From: Bidens hawaiensis
Lineage: Eukaryota > Streptophyta > Magnoliopsida > Asterales > Asteraceae
Direction: 5' to 3'
NCBI GenBank assembly: GCA_021521415.1
Contig: JAIQDT010009061.1
Location: 38,275-102,274, forward strand
DNA length: 64,000 nucleotides
A program made the position numbers and the translations under genes. Below are positions 21,201-32,165 of the stretch, piece by piece. The notes under the pieces were generated by a model that saw nothing but the letters and a program-made list of their open reading frames with translations, was not told where the DNA came from and did not search any database. Each line of letters begins with the position of its first letter. The first letter of the stretch is position 1.

Positions 21201-24114
21201 AATCAATTTTAACCAATTCCTTACGGCTGTTTAATTTAAAAATAGGCCAAATGTGATTTCTAAAGCCATTCGGTTTTTTATTAATTTAAAGCCATTCGGT
21301 TTTTACGGTTTTCAAAATGGGTTTAGTTTGGTTTCGATCTTTTCATTTTTACCATATGACAATGAAAAAATGGGTTTAGTTTGTAATCGATCTTTTCATT
21401 TTTACCATATGACAATGAAAAAATGGGTTTAGTTTGGTTTCGATATTTTCATTTTACCATATGAGCTTGAAAATTTTCGATCTTTTCATTTTACCCAATA
21501 TAATGTATTAGGGTCTATATATACTTTTTAATTAACGATTAATTGATTATTACATATTTGGAACTATAACCTTTTGGCTACAGCATTTGTTGATTTATTA
21601 CCAAATACTTAATAGTTATTTAAAAAACTTAAGACCAAACCATCGTTCTTTACCAGGCTCGGTTATTTCGGTTTGGTTACGACTGGATTTCCGGGTAATG
21701 GATTGGTTATTTATAACTGTCATCACTTATTTCTAATCTAATTTTTGCAATATAGATGTGATTGGCGTTGTAGCTAAATATCAACCAATTGAAGACAAAG
21801 TCAAATCTAATGGTGTTGAGACCAAGATGATGTATCTAACATTAAAGGGTTTAAGGTAACTTCATTTTTATTTCAACTTTTAATAAATGTTAAATTTTTA
21901 TATGATAAAACTTGCTCACATTTTTTAGAAACAACAAGGAATTACCTTTAACTCTATGGGGATCATATGCGGTTGACATGCCAAATTATATTTTGTCAAA
22001 TCCTGATCAAGCTCCAGTAGTTGTGGTGTTACAATTTGGGTTATTTAGGATACGTGAAGGTTTGATACGTTGATTATTTCTTATTGATAATGTTAAACTT
22101 AGATACCTTTAAAAAAAATAATTTTTAATACTTCTTTATTATTTTTGTTTCTTTCAAGGTCATCCCGCTATTTCAAATTCGCTTAATGTTAGTAAGATGT
22201 ACATCAACGAAGACATAACTGAAATCAATGAATTCAAGACCAGGTTTTGTTTTCATTTATATTTACTACCCGTTGTTTTTTTGTTATTTAGTATAAAATT
22301 TATGTCACATCTTATATAATATTTATTTGTCGTTTATTAGGTATCTTGGTTCATTGCCTTCTGAACCTTCATCAAGTAGCCGTCTTTCTGCACCAACTAT
22401 TCGTGTTCCGTTTCGCGAGGAGTTTCTTAACTCAACCGAGTTCTGTCAAATCATTGAACTCGAACAATTTTATAAGGTAACTAGATCTGTTCAAAACATT
22501 TTTAATACTTCATTACTAACATTTGTCTTTCTATGTTTTCTCAGCCTAAACAGGTTATTATATGTGGAAAGATTCGTCCTATGTCGAAATATATGCAATG
22601 GTATTATGTGAGTTGCAAGGTTTGCACAAAGTTGTTCAGAGATAAAGTCAAAAAAGAAGGTGAAATTGAGGGATCACCTATTCTGAATCAGTTTTGTGGG
22701 AAGTATATTTGTAATCAAAAGTGCAACGGCGCTGTTGTTGAAGCTGTACCAAGGTTTTTAAATTTTTTCCTTAATTCTTCTTTTTTAATAATATATCTAT
22801 GGTACAACTACTTTTTGTTGTATCTTTACTAAAATAAATATTTGTCCATATATGTAGGTATTGTATTAATCTTTCTGTCCAAGATGCCACTGGGGTTGTC
22901 GATTTGAGTTTATGGGAGGGGCATGCTAACAAACTTCTTAAGATTAGTGCTTATGACTTGCTGCTTAAAGTCATAAATGTATGTCATAAATGTATGTTTT
23001 AAAAAGATTTAAATATTTTTTTTTATGTTTGTACTTTATACATATCAATTGTTATTAATAGTTAATTACTAACTTATATGTAGGGGCCTCCTGATTCGGA
23101 CCTATTTCCTGAGGAACTGAAGAACCTAGAGAATAAATGGTTCTCTTTCAAGATTTCCGTTAATCAGTTTAACTTGAATAATCAAGGCTCTCAAATTAAC
23201 ATTTCCAAGATAACTGAAGATGCCTTTTTATTAGCGGAACTTCAATAGAAAGTTAACTCTAACCAGGTACTAACCATCAGTTTCGTTCAACAAAATTTGT
23301 CTTGTGTTTTGGTTAATAATTGAATCGAATATGATTTACTTTTAATTATCTTTTCACCTTTTACAAATATTTAAAAGTGGATTAAATTGGAAATAAATCC
23401 ATTACTATAATTACCTAATGTAAATTCAAATGTAATTATTTATTTTAGGTTGGAAATGAAATGCATTTTTTTAATAGCTCCTGCAATTGTGGCTTTTAAA
23501 TTTAATTTACAAAATTATTGGTATTTTATTTTCATCAATATCTTAGTATGTTTCAATTGTTATTTTAAACTTTCCATGATCAAACATCGCTTTAAGATAT
23601 AGATTTTTTTGTAAATTTCAATTCAATTGATATTCAAATATATCATTTTTCTTAAATTCGTTTGTTTAATTCATTCAATAGCATCAAGAATCTGACTCCA
23701 CTACTGTTGATGCGTCCGTTGACACGTTTAGTGTAAAGGTATGTCACTTTTCATTTTATTTTAGTTTCCTCTATTATACAAAAACAATATAACTAATATA
23801 CAAGTAAATATTTTTTACATCATCCATTTATATTTGTTAATAGATCTTTTTTGTATTTACTTTAATAGGATGTTATCTCGGTAACCGATGACAATCTAAA
23901 AGCAGTGGAAAAAAGCACAGCAAAGACCATCGCATCCAACAATGAGAAGACTTCCCCGACCTGCTCAACTCCAACTTTGAAAAGGAATCTTATTGATGTG
24001 TATGATGTGGATGATCCTCCGACTAAGTCTACAACCAAGTCTCATTCGGTGGCAACTGTTGGTGGTGAACAAAATGGCAAGCCCAAGCTCTTGATTCCCA
24101 AAATGGAAAAATGA
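14507..24114 (+). CDS. RPA1-like (DUF223 / OB-fold) single-stranded-DNA-binding protein of the Helitron, one premature stop
   Basis: Twelve exons: 14507-14520, 14619-14784, 14894-15161, 21756-21855, 21929-22059, 22159-22243, 22341-22476, 22545-22753, 22858-22978, 23084-23266, 23682-23738 and 23869-24114. All borders are GT/AG and every join keeps frame. Exons 2-3 form a DUF223 N-terminal OB domain, exons 4-6 a second OB fold (VIGVV, LTLWG). Exons 8-10 form an RPA70 C-terminal OB fold with a zinc-ribbon pattern (C-K-V-C ... C-N-Q-K-C) and DATGVVDLSLWEG. RPA70 homologues bind single-stranded DNA, and plant Helitrons commonly carry such genes, presumably to help rolling-circle transposition. A TAG at 23246-23248 stops the protein at 464 residues, after the last OB fold; without it there would be 571 codons. 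Intron 3 contains the Copia element and a hAT MITE. Confidence 0.8.
15206..15266 (+). repeat. (TTA)n microsatellite in intron 3 of the RPA-like gene
   Basis: TTATTA repeats with a few interruptions. The leucine-rich ORF tail here is intronic. Confidence 0.9.
15649..15977 (+). repeat. Copia 5' LTR
   Basis: 329 bp, TG...CA ends, preceded by ATAAC. Confidence 0.97.
15979..15993 (+). promoter_or_regulatory. Primer binding site, initiator Met tRNA
   Basis: TTGGTATTAGAGCCT, one change from the usual TGGTATCAGAGC, 1 nt after the LTR. Confidence 0.85.
16015..16135 (+). repeat. GC-rich minisatellite in the Copia leader
   Basis: About six units of CCGCCGCTGCTACAGTA with length variation, lying between the primer site and gag. 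It contrasts sharply in GC with the remainder of the element. Confidence 0.9.
16237..20214 (+). pseudogene. Copia gag-pol polyprotein, two in-frame stops
   Basis: One frame of 1326 codons including the terminal stop. The ATG at 16237 is preferred over 16192 because family proteins start near KIEKFDG. Gag is followed by a CCHC zinc knuckle (residues 231-244), protease DSGA (290), the GAG-pre-integrase motif LWHQRLGH (416), integrase with D480, D543 and E579 (D-D-35-E), reverse transcriptase YVDD (1005-1008) and RNase H with TTEAEY. A TGA at 17710-17712 (residue 492) falls inside the integrase and a TAG at 18502-18504 (residue 756) between integrase and RT. There are no frameshifts. All catalytic residues I looked for are present, so decay has only begun. 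Made as a polyprotein in particles in the cytoplasm (family knowledge). Confidence 0.93.
20373..20386 (+). promoter_or_regulatory. Copia polypurine tract
   Basis: CCAAGTGGGAGAT immediately before the 3' LTR. Confidence 0.7.
20387..20715 (+). repeat. Copia 3' LTR
   Basis: 329 bp, one base different from the 5' LTR, followed by ATAAC. Confidence 0.97.
20738..21043. mobile_element. hAT-like MITE rich in ACCGG/CCGGT
   Basis: Ends CAATGTT...AACATTG, with inverted TGGTCGGACCGG-type subterminal sequence. Flanked by a perfect 8-bp duplication ATTTTTCG (20730-20737 and 21044-21051), as expected for hAT. Interior is dominated by GAACCGGTTCGACCGG-like words. Begins 22 bp after the Copia 3' LTR. Confidence 0.88.
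21314..21472 (+). repeat. Tandem repeat, 53-bp unit x 3
   Basis: ATGGGTTTAGTTTGGTTTCG occurs at 21317, 21370 and 21423. The third unit is shortened. Within intron 3 of the RPA-like gene. Confidence 0.88.
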
Positions 24115-24328
24115 GGAAAGCCCTCATTTTACCATTTTTTATTTATTCGTATCGTCTCTTTTGAATGCTTTAAATTTTTAGTACTTATCGACAGTTGGGT
24201 TTTTTTGGTTTATTCACGCACTATTTTAAATATAAAATTCTAATGGTTTATGTTCTAATTATTTCATGTTTTAGTTGTTATGGTTTATGATTTTGTTATT
24301 TCTTTACAAAATTATTTGTATTACATTA

Positions 24329-25093
24329 TATGTTGTCTAATGTTGAAGGGACTGTTGAAGGGATTTCGGAGGTTCAAGATTTGTTTTATATGTTGTCTAA
24401 TGTCCGGATAAATGGTAGCCAGGATAGATGGTATTGGGATAATAACTCGGGCAATGGTTTCTCAGTTGCCATTGTGAAAGAAGCGCTGAGAAAAACGCAT
24501 ATGGGCAGCCAGGTCAGCGAATGAGGTGGGTGAATTGGATTCCGATAAAGGTTAACATTCTTGTTTGGCGAATTGAAAATGAAAGGATTCCTACCTGTAT
24601 TGAACTGGTGAAAAGGAGGGGTAATCTGCCTAATACTAGATGCGCTCTTTGTGGTGTTGATGAGGAGACTGTTACCCACACTTTCGTTTCTTGTAGTTTT
24701 TTATATGGTGTTTGGAGAAATATTTGGAGGTGGTGTAACTTGGTCCCTGCTTGCTTTAATTTGATTGAGGATCTTCTGTCTTGGCAAGATTCGGCAAGTG
24801 TTTCAGCTAAGGGTAAGAAGATTCTTAGAGGTATTATTATGGTCGCTTGCTGGGCCATTTGGTTGGAAAGAAATAAGTAGATTTTTCAAAAGTCCGATCC
24901 TAAGGTTGTTGAGGTTGTGGCTTCAGTTAAGTCTATGGCGTTTTTGTGGCTGAAGTATAGATCGAATTGTAAAAGGATAGAGTGGAATGATTGGGTTAAA
25001 TACCCGTTGTATATGTTGTAATCTGTGTTCGGAGCAGTCCTTGATTTGAGGTCTTGCTCGGTGTTTTAATGAAGTTTATTTTTCAAAAAAAAA
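24329..25093 (+). mobile_element. 5'-truncated LINE (L1-type), 3' end of ORF2
   Basis: Codes for the zinc-binding C-terminal part of LINE reverse transcriptases: IPIKVNILVWR, NLPNTRCALCGVDEETVTH and F.SC..LYGVWR..W.W, then AIWLERNK. Ends in a poly(A) run. Flanked by a 15-16 bp duplication, ATTTGTATTACATTA at 24314-24328 and ATTTGTATTTACATTA at 25094-25109, the mark of target-primed reverse transcription. The frame shifts near 24520 and a TAG follows ERNK. RT and endonuclease domains are missing. Inserted just after the stop of the RPA-like gene. Confidence 0.9.
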
Positions 25094-25339
25094 ATTTGTA
25101 TTTACATTAATCAACAAAAGTTTATATCACAAAATTGGTAAACAATAAATAGTATTATTATGTTTTCCTACTAAGAATTCTTTATTTTACATTAACTAGG
25201 AGTACCCTATTTGACTTTACATTAACCAACAAAAGTTTATATTACAAAATCTTTTTATCTAATTTTCACAAATAAAATACGAATATATATTTTTTTTGAA
25301 TACTTACTATTGCAAATAACTTTTTTTTTTGTTTATGTT

Positions 25340-26080
25340 TTGTCTTTTGTAGTTGGAACTTCAAGAAGACATTTTCATGACATTGCCAATGATATTAATT
25401 CTATATTATATCCTACTAAGAATACTTTATCACTTTCAATAACTTATTTGTTAATTATGATCTATATTTAAACAACGCGAAGCCAATATCACTAACTTAA
25501 ATCTTAATACAAAAAATATGAGCTATACTTAAACTGTGATTTTTTTCCTTTAGCCGTCGAAAACACAAGAACACTTTTTCAAGACATTACCAATGGTTAG
25601 TAATTTACGTTACCGTTTATTATACACACTATTGGTTATCCATTTAACATCTACTTTTTTCCATACAAATTCAAATATTTAGGAATTCTAAATATAATAA
25701 ATCTAAACTTCTATTTTTTTGGCCTTTAGCTGTCATAAATGCAAGAAGACCTTTGAAGACATTACAAATGGTTAGTAACTTTTCTTTTACGTAACAGTTT
25801 ATTATACTCACTGCTGAGTTTCAATGTACCATTTGCTTTTTTCATGCAAATAAAAACATATAGGTAATATATTGGGTATTTCCAATGCTCAACATGCCCG
25901 AAAGGTTCAAAAGCTAAATTTAGACAACAAGAAACAAAAAGGTCTCTCACCGTCATCAGGCATTCAACCATCAACTCTACGCCAGTCTCCTGCATATGTC
26001 AAACATATAAACAATAGTAACATAATTACTCCCCTCAACTTCAATCATCACTTATAATCACTAAAACTAAGTATTCCTTT
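25340..26080 (+). pseudogene. N-terminal exons of the Helitron Rep-helicase gene, with repeated mini-exons
   Basis: Three short segments of similar form (about 25351-25392, 25555-25596, 25730-25772) each contain (A/G)AAGACA or CAAGACA followed by TT(A/G)C(C/A)AATG. The second and third are followed by GTTAGTAA donors. Then an exon from 25864 reads GNILGISNAQHARKVQKLNL. Plant Helitron proteins often start with short basic segments of this style. The repetition looks like exon duplication. Reading frames across the whole cannot be joined with certainty. Confidence 0.4.
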
Positions 26081-26379
26081 CTTATTTATTCGCACTCTAG
26101 GGGTTCAGATTGATGTTTCCGTCTCACAAGATAATCGTAGATCGAGAAAACATTAATGGATATGAAAAGGGGTAGAAACATATCAACCACATCAAATATC
26201 CAGTCTTCAAGTACAAGTCAGTCTTCTCAAACGACAGATGAGTCAAATCAACAGCCTCAAGTATTTGTTGTTGATATTTATTCCGGCGTGTCTAAAGGTT
26301 GGTAAAAAACTACTACTTACGTTGTTCCTTATATAGTTTGTTTATTACATTATTTTATTAACTTTATAATATTATAATC

Positions 26380-29300
26380 AGATTACTTGGATCATGATGA
26401 TCAAAATGTTGCATGTGTGATATGTCATGCAAAACTTTGGAAATATGAAGCGAAGAGGGGACAAAACAAAAACGCAAAAGGAAGTTACTCGCTTTGTTGC
26501 CGTTACGGGAAGGTCGAATTACCAGAATATATCCCATCCAACCCTGAGTATGAAAACCTATTTCGAGGCATTGACGCAACTAGCAAATAATTTTTGAAAA
26601 ACATTAGACGTTACAACTCGATGTTTTATTTTACTTCAATGCGAGGTAAAATCGATACAGCCATTAATCGAGGAAAAGGTCCATTTGTATTCAGGTTGAG
26701 TGGTCAAAATTATCATTCGATTGGGAGCCTTCAACCTGAACCTGGATGCAAAGCCAAATTCTCACAGTTGTACATATATGACACCGACAACGAGCTAACA
26801 AACCGACAAAAAATATTTGGGTATATAATCGCACTTACAAGTATCACACATGCTTTCTTTGTTTTAGTACCACGTCACTTTCTTATCCATGCGATATTAC
26901 ATTTTTGAGAATTTGGGCATATATTCATATTTATGTGTTTCATGTTGTTTTTCAGTGACTCGAAGAATATGTCAACTGAGGCTGCAAAAGCAATGGATCT
27001 TCAGATTATTCAACGTTTGAAAGAAATGTTAGATTCACAAAATGTTTTAGTTAAGACTTATAGAATGGCAAGAGATTCTTTGCAAGAGAACCCTCATATT
27101 GATTTAAAACTACGTCTTATTGCAAATCGACAAAAGGATGGAAGAACTTACAACCTACCAACAACATCTGAGGTTGCAGCTTTAATCGTAGGAGACATTT
27201 CTGACTCCCTTCAGCCTCGTGATATTCTTGTAACTACCATGGGCTGTAAATAATACCTATAAGTGAGTTACATCCTTCATATGTCCCTCTTCAATATCCA
27301 ATCATATTTATTAACGGTGAAGATGGCTATCGAGTTGACATATATCATAGAGTTGTTAACGAGGGTGATGACAGCAAACGGCCTTTTACTACAATGAGGG
27401 AATGGTTCTCCTTTAGGATTCAAGATAGGCTCAATCAGTTCTCAATTCTTTTAAACTCAAGGAGGTTGTTACAACAGTTTTTAGTTGACGCGTATACGAT
27501 GATTGAAAGCGAAAGGCTTTTTTTTTTATACGTAGTCAACAGAAAAAACTAAGATCATCAACGTACAAGAACCTCATGAATCTAAGAGACCAGGGAACAT
27601 CCGGTGTTTTAAAAGTGGGACGCACCGTCATATTACCTTCGTCATTTACAGGAGGTGCTCGATATATGACTCAAAACTACCTGGATGCTATGACACTGTG
27701 CAAATGGTTTGGATACCCTGATTTTTTTATAACAGTAATGTGCAACCCAAAGTGGCCCGAGATGACAAGATTTCTTAAAGACACCACTCTTAACTCAGAG
27801 GATAGGCCCGACATCTTATGCATATTGTTTAAAATCAAGCTTGATGCCTTGTTAAAAGACCTGAAGGATAAGGCGGTCCTTGGCAAAGTACAAGCAGGTA
27901 TGAATCATTTACATATGTTTCTTTCATCGTATTTTCTAATATAATATAGATTACGTTTTTTATAAAAACATATAACTGAAACCCGTTAATGTTTTTACTT
28001 ATAAACAAAAATTTTCATGAAGTTGTTTATACAATCGAGTTTCAAAAGCGTGGTTTGCCTCATGCTCATATGTGCTTATTTATGCATGCCGATCATAAGC
28101 TTCCCGATGTAGAACACGTTGACCCTTTTATTTCTGCGAAGATTCCTGATAAGAATGAGGCCCTGAATTACATTAACTTGTGAGTGAATTGATGATTCAC
28201 AGTCCATGTGGTGCCCATAATCCGACCTGATCGTGCATGTTTGACAACAAATGTTCAAAAATTTCCCAAAGAATTTCCGTGATGCAACATCTGTCGATTC
28301 ACAAGGTTATCCCCAGTATAGAAGACGCGATTCAGGTCAATTTGTTCAAAAAGGAGACATTCAATTAGATAACAGAAGTGTGGTCCCCTACAACAAGTAC
28401 CTATTAAAACGATATCAAGCAATATGTTGAATGGTGCAATCAGGCGTCATCTATAAAGTATTTGTTTAAATACATCAACAAAGGACCTGATCGAGCTACT
28501 GTTTTTTTTTTCAAAAAACGAAACACAAGCAAACGTGGAACAACCAGAGGTCGATGAGATCAAACAATTTTATGATTGTCTTTATTTATCTACTTCCAAG
28601 GCAGCTTGGCGTATTTTCGGCTATGATGTCCATTACAGGATGCCTTCTGTTACTCTCCTACCTTTCCATCTTCCTGGACAACAACATGTAGTTTATGGTG
28701 CGGATGATGATCTTGATAATGTCTTGGAAAAAGTTGAGAGCGTCTTCTCTTCCATGTTTACTGGTTGGATGAAGTGCAACGAAAAGTATGCTAGCGCGCG
28801 TAAATTGACGTACGTTGAATTACCTACTGAATTTGTTTGGCATGCTCAACCCCATCGTTGGGAACGAAGAAAATCGGGGTTTTCCATAGGAAGAATTCAT
28901 ACCGTGTCTCCTGCAGCTGGGGAAGCGTACTTCTGACGAATTCTTTTGAATAGAGTTAAAGGTCCACAATCGTTCGAAGACATCCGTACCGTTAACGGTC
29001 GTCTTCACCTTCGTTTAGAGACGCCTGCTACTCTCTTGGATTGTTAGAAGATGATCAAGAATACATTGAGGCAATTGAAGAGGCAAGCCATTCATCGTTG
29101 GGTCACGGAGTACGCGCGTTGTTCGCTACAATGTTGTCAACTGACAGCCTTTCTAGACCAGAGCATGTCTGGATAAATACTTGTAAATGGCTTTCTGATG
29201 ACATTCTTTACAACCAACGACGTCTTTTAAAGTCACCAGGTATTAATACTTTGGTAGTTAGTTTTACAATCTTTATATCTATATATATAGTCATTAATAT

Positions 29301-29882
29301 TTGGAAATTAATTCGTTATTCTATTTTAACAGAGTTATCGCTAACCGAAGATCAAATCAAGAACCTCACTTTATTTGAGATTGAAAAAATCTTGCTACGC
29401 AACAACTCAAGCTTAAGAAAATATCAAACCATGCCTTTCCCCGATGCCGAGTATATATCTATTGCATCTAATAGTTTGATTCAAGAAGATTTGGCATACG
29501 ATCAAAACTTGCAAAAATTAGAGTTCCAAACTCTATTTAATTCAGTTACTAATGAGCAAAAAAATGTTTTTGATCGTATATTGATGGCTGTTCAACCGAA
29601 TAAAGGGGTTGTGTTCTTCGTATATGGGTATGGTGGAACAGAAAAAACGTACTTATGGAAGACCTTATCAACTGCCATAAGATCAAAAGGCGAAATCGTC
29701 CTAACTGTTGCTTCAAGTGGAATTACTTCGTTATTGATAAACAACTATACGTCGCGTTGTCAAGAGTTACAAGCAGGAGTGGGCTAAGGATTCTGATTCT
29801 TGATAAACAAGGTAATCTGACCAATCCACAGCAAATGTTGTGTACAAGGAAATTTTTTCTTATTTATAAAATACTTGTGTAA
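26380..29882 (+). pseudogene. Helitron Rep/Pif1-like helicase (RepHel), decayed
   Basis: Starts with a CxxC...CC segment (ACVICHAKLW ... SLCCRYGKVELP), then FTSMRGKID and FSQLYIYDT as in Helitron N-terminal domains. An intron lies at 26821-26955. The Rep nuclease part follows: DAMTLCKWFGYPDFFITVMC, the HUH-type motif GLPHAHMCLF near 28050 and a two-tyrosine motif [14 protein letters not shown] near 28458. The helicase begins NSVTNEQKNVFDRIL with Walker A GYGGTEKT instead of GGTGKT, then jumps from SSGITSLL to LYVALSRVTSRSGL, so motifs between are deleted near 29740. Breaks: TAA at 26588-26590, stop at 27251, a frameshift in the T run near 27520 and further shifts near 28180, 28400 and 28935. 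Family role is nicking and unwinding for rolling-circle transposition. Confidence 0.88.
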
Positions 29883-30000
29883 TGTTTTTTTTTAATTCTT
29901 GAAATTTTAATGTAATTTGTAATTATATTAACAATATATGACAAATGTGTTCTTGATTGTATTTTTCTTAATGTTTAAATATTTAAATTTTCATTTATTG

Positions 30001-30028
30001 CCCGTGTAACACACGGGTCTCAAACTAG
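30001..30028 (+). repeat. Helitron 3' terminal hairpin and CTAG end
   Basis: CCCGTGT-AAC-ACACGGG followed by TCTCAAA and CTAG, with host T next. Confidence 0.88.
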
Positions 30029-32165
30029 TTCTAAATATATGTATATAAACTATCATTATCGAAAAAAAACGCAAAAAGACCAAATGTAATTCATAAATCC
30101 ATAACTTCATTTCATAAATGAAATTTCATATTACATTACATAAAATTATGAAAACCAGAAAGTTACAACGTTTATTCATAAAAATATCAAAGTTATAAAT
30201 TTTTTTCTATTATCTACAACTTACTTTCATGCTTTCCATGCTCCATTCATAGAAAATACCTATTTCTATTGTCATCATATGCAGGTGGTATTTCCTGTCA
30301 ATCCATAAAAAAAATGAATAACAAATTTATCTTTCTTTCTAGATTATGAATCATGTAGAAAACAGTAATAAAAAGTCAAAAACCTAGAAATGACACTCTA
30401 ATTTTGTCATTTTTGTCACTCATTCACCCTTAAAAAATTCCCAATACCCATATTAGAAAAACGAGTTTAAAAGCGGGTTAAACTAGTCACTTTACTCAAC
30501 ATCACAAATGGCCTCTATTCTCCTACAATTAACCTGAACATAGGGTCCCTTTCACTCTCCTTCAATCCAATGTGAACCAAGGCTTCCATACTTCGATTCA
30601 AGGTTAGTACAATCCTATTGATTCATTTTTGGCTGCCAACCGATGATTTAAAACTGATTTCTAACCCTTCTAGTCTCTGAATTTACAATACCTAATCTGA
30701 AAGAATTCATACAGAGAAAACCCTATTTTCAGTCAATTGTACACGATAAGGGGTTGTAATTTTATGCATACGCTTAAAGAGAATCATCTCCGTTGTGTGT
30801 GAATGTGTCTGGGTGGTGAGACCCAAGTGTTCCGACTATAATTTCTTGAAAAAGTTCGTTTCATCTCAAAATTTAGGTTATATAAGTAAATCGTAGGATT
30901 ATGTTTTAATTGTAGGTTGATTTTTTAGGGTAACTGTTGTCTGATATCATTGTATTTCTATGAGATTGCGTTAATTTTGGTACTCATTAGTTATTTAGCT
31001 TAGTATCTAATTATGTGTCTTTCTATATGATACAGTTAACTTAATCTTGGTTTTGATAAGTTTAGTAGTTAAATAGCTATTATTTTTTGGAGAATTCCTT
31101 TGGGCATGATGTATTATGAATAGTTTTCCACATATGGTTATTGCCAATTAGTTAACTGAACAATGACCATATTAAGCTTATAAAATATAGTATAAACTAA
31201 CCAACTTCATTGCAAATACATTTTAATCAGGGCTACCACCATGGAAACACAAAATATTTGTGAAATACAAGATAAATCTTACTGAAAAGGCTTGAAGCAT
31301 ATACGAACATTTTCCTTTCTAAATTTACAGGCATAACCTTGTAGCATATATCATAAGTTAACCTTTCAACATTTACTAATAGTTATTTTACACTATATAC
31401 ATGTAACACTACAGAGGCAGGTTTTTATGTGAAAACTTATTTAATTTTGACTCGTGTCAATTTAGATAAGCTTTAAATTTTGACCCGTTTGTAATATGAG
31501 CTAAAATGATTTAAGAGTTTTGTAAAACACTCCGTTGTAACTTACCCCAAAGCCCATTTATTTGTTTGAAATGATCGTCAATCTTTGTTTGTTATTTACA
31601 ATCATAGTTGATTCAAAAAGTTCAGTGTTTGACAATTTTAAGTATATTGATGAAATTATAGTAGGATGTTGTTCGTCTCAGTTAATTTCGGTTAATTTGA
31701 TTTTGATTATTCGATTGATTTTACAAAACTCAAACGGACCGGACCTAAAAGAGAAAAACCTAAACACATTTAACTGATGTTATCTGACCAACTGTTTTCA
31801 AAGACACATGATTGCACAGCTCATATTCACCATTTTATAGTATTCGTTCGGGGTAACTCGATTTCTTTTTGAATGGATAATGGATAATTGTTAATGGAAG
31901 GTTCAAAAGCAATCTACCATAATTGCTCTTTTACATGTAAAATTTTGGTTGTTTTAGCATGTTATCCATATTGTACTGAGGTCTAAACATTCACCTACGC
32001 TTTTATGGGTTTTTTTTTCTTTTATAAATTTCAGTTTTAAAATTTCTTATCAATATTAGTAAAACTAAATGTGATGGTAATGTTATGGTTTAAACTTAAA
32101 TGTACTAAAGGTTGCAATTGTTGTGCCTATAGTTTGTTTCTTAAATTATATGATGATTTTGACAA
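30029..32165. other. AT-rich region without confident gene
   Basis: A TC-rich stretch at 30500-30605 ends in a plausible donor (TCAAG|GTTAGTAC) and looks like a plus-strand leader exon, but no coding exon follows. On the minus strand 30230-30310 a short ORF after an AG is also possible. Nothing firmer. Confidence 0.3.

Larger units (their letters stand above)
9830..30028 (+). mobile_element. Large Helitron with captured gene fragments, RPA-like gene and decayed Rep-helicase
   Basis: Starts A|TCTACTAGG and ends with a 7-bp-stem hairpin at 30001-30017, then 7 nt, then CTAG|T at 30025-30028. This fits the Helitron rules of a 5' TC, a 3' hairpin plus CTRR and insertion between A and T with no target duplication. 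It carries in one orientation a DUF223/RPA1-type gene and a Rep/Pif1-type helicase gene, the standard plant Helitron gene pair. Fragments of VDAC, HD-ZIP IV and PDI genes fill its 5' part. Later insertions are a Copia element, a hAT MITE and a LINE. The 20.2-kb size includes about 6 kb of these insertions. The Rep-helicase is broken, so the copy is not autonomous. Caveat: the left end also reads as a Helitron 3' end on the opposite strand. Confidence 0.82.
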
